DNA from: an uncultured Ruminococcus sp.
GTDB lineage: Bacteria; Bacillota; Clostridia; Oscillospirales; CAG-272
Assembly (NCBI GenBank): GCA_902766575.1
Contig: CACXED010000343.1
Location: 1 to 15,965, forward strand
Direction: 5' to 3'
DNA: 15,965 nucleotides
Position numbers and translations under genes: made by a program. Positions 12,196-15,965 of the stretch are shown here, one piece after another (the stretch's first letter is position 1; each line of letters begins with the position of its first letter). The notes below the pieces were generated by a model, which saw only the letters and a list, made by a program, of their open reading frames with translations, was not told the origin of the DNA and did not search any database.

Positions 12196-13937
12196 TACGC
12201 TCTCACCCCATCCTTTCTGGAATCAGACTCGAACTGCGAATAATATATTTCCTCATAAACCGGGCAGCTTCCGAGCAGCTCGTCGTGCGTTCCCGCTCCG
12301 ACGAGCGCTCCGTCGTCGAGCACGAGTATCAGGTCGGCATAGCGCACCGACGACGCTCTCTGCGAAACGATAAAGACGGTCGGACTGCCCTCCATCTCGC
12401 GTATGCTCTTTCGGAGCGCCGCGTCGGTGGCGTAGTCGAGCGCCGACGCGCTGTCGTCAAGTATCAGTATCTCGGGCTTCTTAACGAGCGCGCGGGCTAT
12501 CGTCAGCCGCTGCTTCTGACCGCCCGAGAAGTTCTTTCCTCCCTGAGCGACCGGCTCGTCAAAGCCCTTTTCCTTTGACGCTATCACGTCAGCCGCCTGA
12601 GCCGTCGCGGCTGCGGCTTCAAGCTCGTCGAGCCCGGCGTTCTCGTTACCGAAGCGCAGGTTGTCGGCTATCGTTCCGCCGAAAAGCAGCGCCTTCTGCG
12701 GCACAACGCCTATCTTCCCGCGCAGCTCGTCTTTAGGATAGTCCTTTGCCGGGATTCCGTCTATCAGCACTCTGCCCTCGGTCGCGTCGTAGAAGCGCGG
12801 TATCAGGTTCACGAGCGAGGTCTTGCCCGAGCCGGTTCCGCCGATGACTCCGACCGTCTGACCGGGCTTTACCGAAAAGCTGATATCGGTGAGCGACGGC
12901 GCTCCCGCGTCCTTGTAGGTGAGCGAGACGTGCTCAAAGGTGACTGCGTCATTATTTTCGCGCTCGACGGTCAGCTTTTCGGGATAGGACATCGACGACT
13001 CGAGCTCAAAGACCGACTGTATGCGGTCTCCGCAGGCGTAAGCTTTGGTCAGCGTGATTATCAGGTTCGCGAGCTTGATGAGCTCGACGAGTATCTGCGA
13101 CATATAGTTGTAGAGCGCGACGACGTTTCCCTGCGTGATAACGCCGCTGTCGACCTGCTTCGCTCCGGTCTGAAGCAGCAGAATGACCGCGAGGTTTATA
13201 ACGACATAGGTCAGCGGATTCATCAGCGCCGAGATGCGTCCGACAAAAAGCTGAACCGAGGTCAGCTCGTCGTTCGCCTTGGAGAAGCACTCGGTCTCGG
13301 ACTTCTCGCGGCAGAAAGCGCGGATCACACGCACTCCGTAGAGATTCTCGCGCACGAGCGAGAGCACCCGGTCGAGCGACTTCTGCACCTTTTTGTAAAG
13401 CGGAATCGACACGAGCATTATTCCAAAGACTATCAGCGACAGCACCGGTATCGCGACCGCGAACACGAGCGCCGACTTCACGTCGATGGTGAACGCCATA
13501 ATCATCGCTCCGAACACTATGAACGGCGAACGCAGGAAAAGTCTCAGGCAGAGGTTTATTCCCGACTGCACCTGATTGATATCGCTCGTCAGGCGGGTTA
13601 TCATCGTCGAGGTGCCGAGCGTGTCCATCTCGGTGTACGAGAGCGACTGGATATGCCCGAACAGCTTGGATTTGACCTTTGCGGAGAAGCCGGTCGCCGC
13701 CTTTGCCGCGAAATACTGGGCGGTCAGCGACGACGCGAGCCCCACAAGCCCGAGCCCGATCAGCACCAGCGTCATTCTGACGACATAGCTCCGATCGCCG
13801 TCCGCGATGCCCCTGTCGATTATCGACGCGACGACAAGCGGCACGATCAGCTCAAACGAAGCCTCGAGCAGCTTGAAAAGCGGTCCGAGGATGCACTCCT
13901 TGACGTAACCGCGCATGAATCTTAACAGCTTGAACAA
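12195..13937 (-). CDS. Heterodimeric ABC exporter, subunit with degenerate ATP site
   Basis: A 580-residue half-transporter with a six-helix membrane domain (about 10-305) and a nucleotide-binding domain (about 332-570). Walker A GGTGSGKTS (366-374) and signature FSGGQ (470-474) are intact, but the Walker B ends LILDD with Asp495 in place of the catalytic Glu, and the H-loop His is Gln526 in VSQRAS. This is the degenerate half of an asymmetric ABC exporter; its partner is encoded directly downstream. I choose TTG at 13935-13937 as start: an AGGAGG site at 13947-13952 stands 9 nt away, and the resulting MFKLLRFMRGYV matches the usual N-terminus. The next ATG is seven codons further and poorly spaced. 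A consensus promoter lies about 50 nt upstream. The operon is simple, with no linked regulator in the immediate neighbourhood. Confidence 0.93.
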   Translation of the reverse strand: MFKLLRFMRGYVKECILGPLFKLLEASFELIVPLVVASIIDRGIADGDRSYVVRMTLVLIGLGLVGLASSLTAQYFAAKAATGFSAKVKSKLFGHIQSLSYTEMDTLGTSTMITRLTSDINQVQSGINLCLRLFLRSPFIVFGAMIMAFTIDVKSALVFAVAIPVLSLIVFGIMLVSIPLYKKVQKSLDRVLSLVRENLYGVRVIRAFCREKSETECFSKANDELTSVQLFVGRISALMNPLTYVVINLAVILLLQTGAKQVDSGVITQGNVVALYNYMSQILVELIKLANLIITLTKAYACGDRIQSVFELESSMSYPEKLTVERENNDAVTFEHVSLTYKDAGAPSLTDISFSVKPGQTVGVIGGTGSGKTSLVNLIPRFYDATEGRVLIDGIPAKDYPKDELRGKIGVVPQKALLFGGTIADNLRFGNENAGLDELEAAAATAQAADVIASKEKGFDEPVAQGGKNFSGGQKQRLTIARALVKKPEILILDDSASALDYATDAALRKSIREMEGSPTVFIVSQRASSVRYADLILVLDDGALVGAGTHDELLGSCPVYEEIYYSQFESDSRKDGVRA

Positions 13938-13946
13938 AAAAAGACG

Positions 13947-13952
13947 CCTCCT
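13947..13952 (-). promoter_or_regulatory. Ribosome binding site selecting a TTG start for the first ABC gene
   Basis: AGGAGG on the minus strand is 9 nt before TTG at 13937, while the first ATG in frame (near 13916) would be 30 nt away. This supports initiation at TTG. Confidence 0.75.
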
Positions 13953-13987
13953 GTCCGAACGCCGATATTGTCAGCGATACAGATATT

Positions 13988-14016
13988 ATTATACTAAATC
14001 CGCCGATGTATGTCAA
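13988..14016 (-). promoter_or_regulatory. Consensus sigma-70 promoter of the ABC exporter operon
   Basis: On the minus strand a perfect TTGACA (14011-14016) and a perfect TATAAT (13988-13993) are 17 bp apart. Transcription would start near 13981 and give a leader of about 45 nt before the TTG start. Confidence 0.92.
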
Positions 14017-14119
14017 GATTATTTTCATCATAATTCGATCTTTTGGCAAAGAGAGTTTTCGTGCAAATGAACCACCGTGCGGCGTATGTGAACTTTTTGT
14101 AATATATACCATATCCGGC

Positions 14120-14148
14120 TTGATATATCCGAAATTTTATGCTACAAT
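14120..14148 (+). promoter_or_regulatory. Sigma-70 promoter of the prolyl isomerase gene
   Basis: TTGATA (14120-14125) and TACAAT (14143-14148) are 17 bp apart on the plus strand, each one base from consensus. It diverges from the ABC promoter about 100 bp to the left; the two do not overlap. Confidence 0.82.
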
Positions 14149-14187
14149 ATTTGAAGCGAAAAAATGCTATATTCAAGGAGATAAGAA

Positions 14188-14940
14188 ATGAACAACAAGA
14201 TACTCGCATCCGTAAACGGAAAGGCGATCACCGAAGCCGACGTCGACGCTTACATCGCCGGGCTCGGTCAGCGCGGTCAGTCCTACGACAATCCTCAGGG
14301 CAGAGCCATGATACTCGAGCAGCTTATCAACAAGTCGCTGCTCGTCCTCGACGCTACGAGAAACCTCTATGAGCGCGATCCCGAATTCAAGGCGGAGCTT
14401 GCAAAGGTCAAGGAGGAGCTGCTCGCCAACTACGCGGTAGAAAAGGTTGTCCGCGACGTGCGCGTCACCGATGCGGAGCTTGAAAAATACTACGAGGAGA
14501 ACAAATCCAAGCTCGTCTCCGACTCCACCGTCAACGCGAGCCATATTCTCGTCGACAGCGAGGACAAGGCAAATGAGCTCTTAGCCAAGATCCAGTCGGG
14601 TGAGCTCAGCTTCGAGGACGCGGCAAGACAGTTCTCCACCTGCCCCTCCGGCAAGGACGGTGGAAACCTCGGCGACTTCTCCCGCGGTCAGATGGTTCCG
14701 GAGTTCGACAAGGCGGTGTTCGAAATGAATCCCGGCGAGCTTCGCGGTCCGGTCAGAACTCAGTTCGGCTACCATCTAATAAAGCTCAACTCCAAGTCCG
14801 AGCCAAAGGAGATGAAGCTCTCCGAAATCCGCGAGCAGCTGCGCGCAAAGCTCCTTGCCGAAAAGCAGCAGGCGGCTTATCAGTCCAAGATAAATCAGCT
14901 CAAGATACTCTACCCGGTCGACAAGCCGACAATGTTCTGA
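14188..14940 (+). CDS. Parvulin-type peptidyl-prolyl cis-trans isomerase (PpiC/SurA-like)
   Basis: A 250-residue isomerase and chaperone that helps fold proteins at X-Pro bonds. Residues about 1-100 form a SurA_N/trigger-like helical chaperone region (VNGKAITEADVDAYI, then LEQLINKSLL). Residues about 115-204 are the parvulin domain: NASHILV (116-122), FEDAARQFSTCPSGKDGGNLGDF (142-164), MVPEFDKAVF (169-178), and the terminal FGYHLIKL. A helical tail follows. No signal peptide or lipobox is present, unlike PrsA, so it probably acts in the cytoplasm. The ATG has an AAGGAG site (14175-14180) 7 nt upstream. The gene is transcribed alone from its own promoter and ends before a strong terminator. 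Assignment is secure; client proteins unknown. Confidence 0.93.
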   Translation: MNNKILASVNGKAITEADVDAYIAGLGQRGQSYDNPQGRAMILEQLINKSLLVLDATRNLYERDPEFKAELAKVKEELLANYAVEKVVRDVRVTDAELEKYYEENKSKLVSDSTVNASHILVDSEDKANELLAKIQSGELSFEDAARQFSTCPSGKDGGNLGDFSRGQMVPEFDKAVFEMNPGELRGPVRTQFGYHLIKLNSKSEPKEMKLSEIREQLRAKLLAEKQQAAYQSKINQLKILYPVDKPTMF

Positions 14941-14950
14941 AAAGACGGCG

Positions 14951-14969
14951 AAAAGGCGATAATATCGCC
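14951..14969 (-). terminator. Candidate terminator of the LarA-like gene (minus strand)
   Basis: A small hairpin GGCGAT-AAT-ATCGCC (14955-14969) is followed on the minus strand by four U (14951-14954). It lies about 35 nt past the stop of the converging LarA-like gene and shares bases with the stem of the plus-strand terminator, giving a compact bidirectional terminator. Confidence 0.55.
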
Positions 14970-15000
14970 GGAGATCAATTCCGATCTCCGGCGGTTTTTT
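14966..15000 (+). terminator. Intrinsic terminator of the prolyl isomerase gene
   Basis: A perfect 11-bp stem CGCCGGAGATC (14966-14976) with GATCTCCGGCG (14983-14993) closes a 6-nt loop and is followed by G then TTTTTT. It is 25 nt downstream of the isomerase stop. Confidence 0.92.
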
Positions 15001-15004
15001 ATAC

Positions 15005-15965
15005 TTATTCGACTATGACCGAAACTCCGTCGGGAATCGCCGTGATTGTCGGCTCGCTCTTTCCGAGCATATCCTTCGCGATGCCGAGCGCCTCGTCGAG
15101 CGAGTGCGCAGGCGTCATTCTCAGCTCGCGTATAAGCTCGTCCGGCGCTTCGGAGATGTAGATTATCCGCGCTCTGCTCATTATACGGAAGAAGATCTGA
15201 ACCTCCCACTGATCGGGCAGGGTCTCGGACTGACCGCGGCAAAGCGCCTCTCTGGTGAAGTCCTCGGGAGACGCCGCTCCGGTTATCTGGCGTAGGAACG
15301 ATTCTCCGCCGTGACCGTCGGAGGTGTCGGCGCACATGATGATGACTCCGCCGGGCTTGACAGTGGCTTCGGCGGCGGTCATTCCCTTGACCGCCTGATA
15401 GACGTTCTGGTCGAGCGGGTAGCCGCCGTTGGTCGAGATCGCGATGTCAGCCGGCACAGCCCTCACGCGGCAGAGCGACGACAGGAATCCACATCCGGCT
15501 CGGTGAGCCTCGATCGGGTCTCCGGCGCAGGCGTAGAGCACCCGCTTTTTGTCGTTGATAACCACGTTGACGATGAAGCGCAGCTTCGCCATCCTGGCAG
15601 CCGCTTCCATGTCGCGGTTGATCGGATTTCCGTCGAGTATACCTGTGCGCGCCTTATCGCTCGCGATAAACGCCGAGCAGTGATTTCCGAGCACCGTCTT
15701 TCTCGCCGCTACTCCGGGCAGAACGCTCTTGCGCCCGCCCGAGAAGCCCGCGAAAAAGTGCGGCTCGATAAAGCCCTCCGAGACGAGCAGATCGGCTTCG
15801 GCAGCAGCGCGGTTGATCCTCAGCTCCGCGCCCGACGGCAGCACTCCGAGGCTGACGAGATTTTCCTCGTCGTCGCAGTCGTGAATGACTATTTTCTCGT
15901 TTCTGACGATATCCTCGCCGAACTTCGACTCGAGCTCGGCAAGCGTCGTCGAGCGGTGACAGCCG
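15005..15965 (-). CDS. larA: LarA-family lactate racemase-like protein (DUF2088), 5' end cut by window
   Basis: The frame is open to the right edge, so the N-terminus is missing; 319 residues are visible. LarA is a nickel-pincer (NPN) enzyme that interconverts L- and D-lactate or related 2-hydroxy acids. The catalytic residues can be placed: GCHRSTT at the edge supplies the residue matching His108 of Lactobacillus LarA, EPHFFAGFSGGRKSVLPG supplies His174 and, ten residues on, Lys184 (the cofactor-bearing lysine), and GNH, 26 residues after His174, supplies His200. All four are present, so an active nickel-cofactor enzyme is plausible, but LarA homologues have several substrates. The cofactor genes larB, larC and larE are not in the window. 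It converges on the isomerase gene, separated by overlapping terminators. No link to the microcompartment genes is shown. Confidence 0.88.
   Translation of the reverse strand, partial: GCHRSTTLAELESKFGEDIVRNEKIVIHDCDDEENLVSLGVLPSGAELRINRAAAEADLLVSEGFIEPHFFAGFSGGRKSVLPGVAARKTVLGNHCSAFIASDKARTGILDGNPINRDMEAAARMAKLRFIVNVVINDKKRVLYACAGDPIEAHRAGCGFLSSLCRVRAVPADIAISTNGGYPLDQNVYQAVKGMTAAEATVKPGGVIIMCADTSDGHGGESFLRQITGAASPEDFTREALCRGQSETLPDQWEVQIFFRIMSRARIIYISEAPDELIRELRMTPAHSLDEALGIAKDMLGKSEPTITAIPDGVSVIVE

Noticed and set aside
12930..13925. Plus-strand open frame opposite the first ABC gene
   Set aside because: Extremely Arg/His/Glu-rich translation with no domain; antisense shadow.
14164..14184. 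Six-codon upstream reading frame before the prolyl isomerase gene
   Set aside because: It has no ribosome site and ends within the isomerase Shine-Dalgarno region; likely chance.
1..15965. CRISPR arrays, tRNA or rRNA genes, insertion sequences
   Set aside because: I found no regularly spaced repeats, no cloverleaf or rRNA-like sequence, and no transposase or integrase gene in either strand.

Overview
The window is bacterial chromosomal DNA, moderately GC-rich in genes with AT-rich intergenic gaps, purine-rich GGAGG ribosome sites and near-perfect sigma-70 promoters (two are TTGACA-17-TATAAT). Together with the gene families this points to an anaerobic Bacillota/Clostridia-type organism, probably a gut-type sugar fermenter; I cannot name a genus.

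Positions 1 to about 8310 hold the promoter-proximal part of a bacterial microcompartment (BMC) operon, all on the minus strand. In order of transcription: a HAD phosphatase with an apparent non-AUG start, a B12-independent glycyl-radical diol dehydratase, its radical-SAM activase, a PduU/EutS-type shell protein, an EutP/PduV-type GTPase, an L-fuculose-1-phosphate-type class II aldolase, a GlcG/HbpS (DUF336) protein, a zinc alcohol dehydrogenase, and two BMC-H shell proteins, the last cut by the window edge. The aldolase, DUF336 protein and dehydrogenase each carry a terminal amphipathic helix typical of encapsulation peptides. This fits a fucose/rhamnose-type glycyl-radical microcompartment (GRM5-like): aldolase gives lactaldehyde plus DHAP, lactaldehyde is reduced to 1,2-propanediol, the radical enzyme dehydrates it to propionaldehyde inside the shell, and further genes beyond position 1 (aldehyde dehydrogenase, phosphotransacylase, vertex protein; not seen here) would finish the pathway.

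Positions 8311-8550 are non-coding. From 8551 to 10359 there is a two-gene minus-strand unit: a TetR regulator with a consensus promoter and a 30-bp inverted repeat, overlapping a CPA-type cation:proton antiporter, closed by a 13-bp terminator hairpin. Positions 10397-14016 hold a heterodimeric ABC exporter operon whose subunits are complementary: the first has degenerate catalytic residues, the second an altered signature motif. On the plus strand at 14188 there is a cytoplasmic parvulin-type prolyl isomerase, and converging on it from the right edge a LarA-family lactate-racemase-like protein, truncated at its 5' end by the window.

The less ordinary signals are the HAD gene with no AUG/GUG/UUG start at the head of the microcompartment operon, an internal insertion in the dehydratase, a four-cysteine module between the aldolase domain and its encapsulation peptide, an activase without the ferredoxin-like insert, and a compact GC-rich structured element between the GTPase and aldolase genes.
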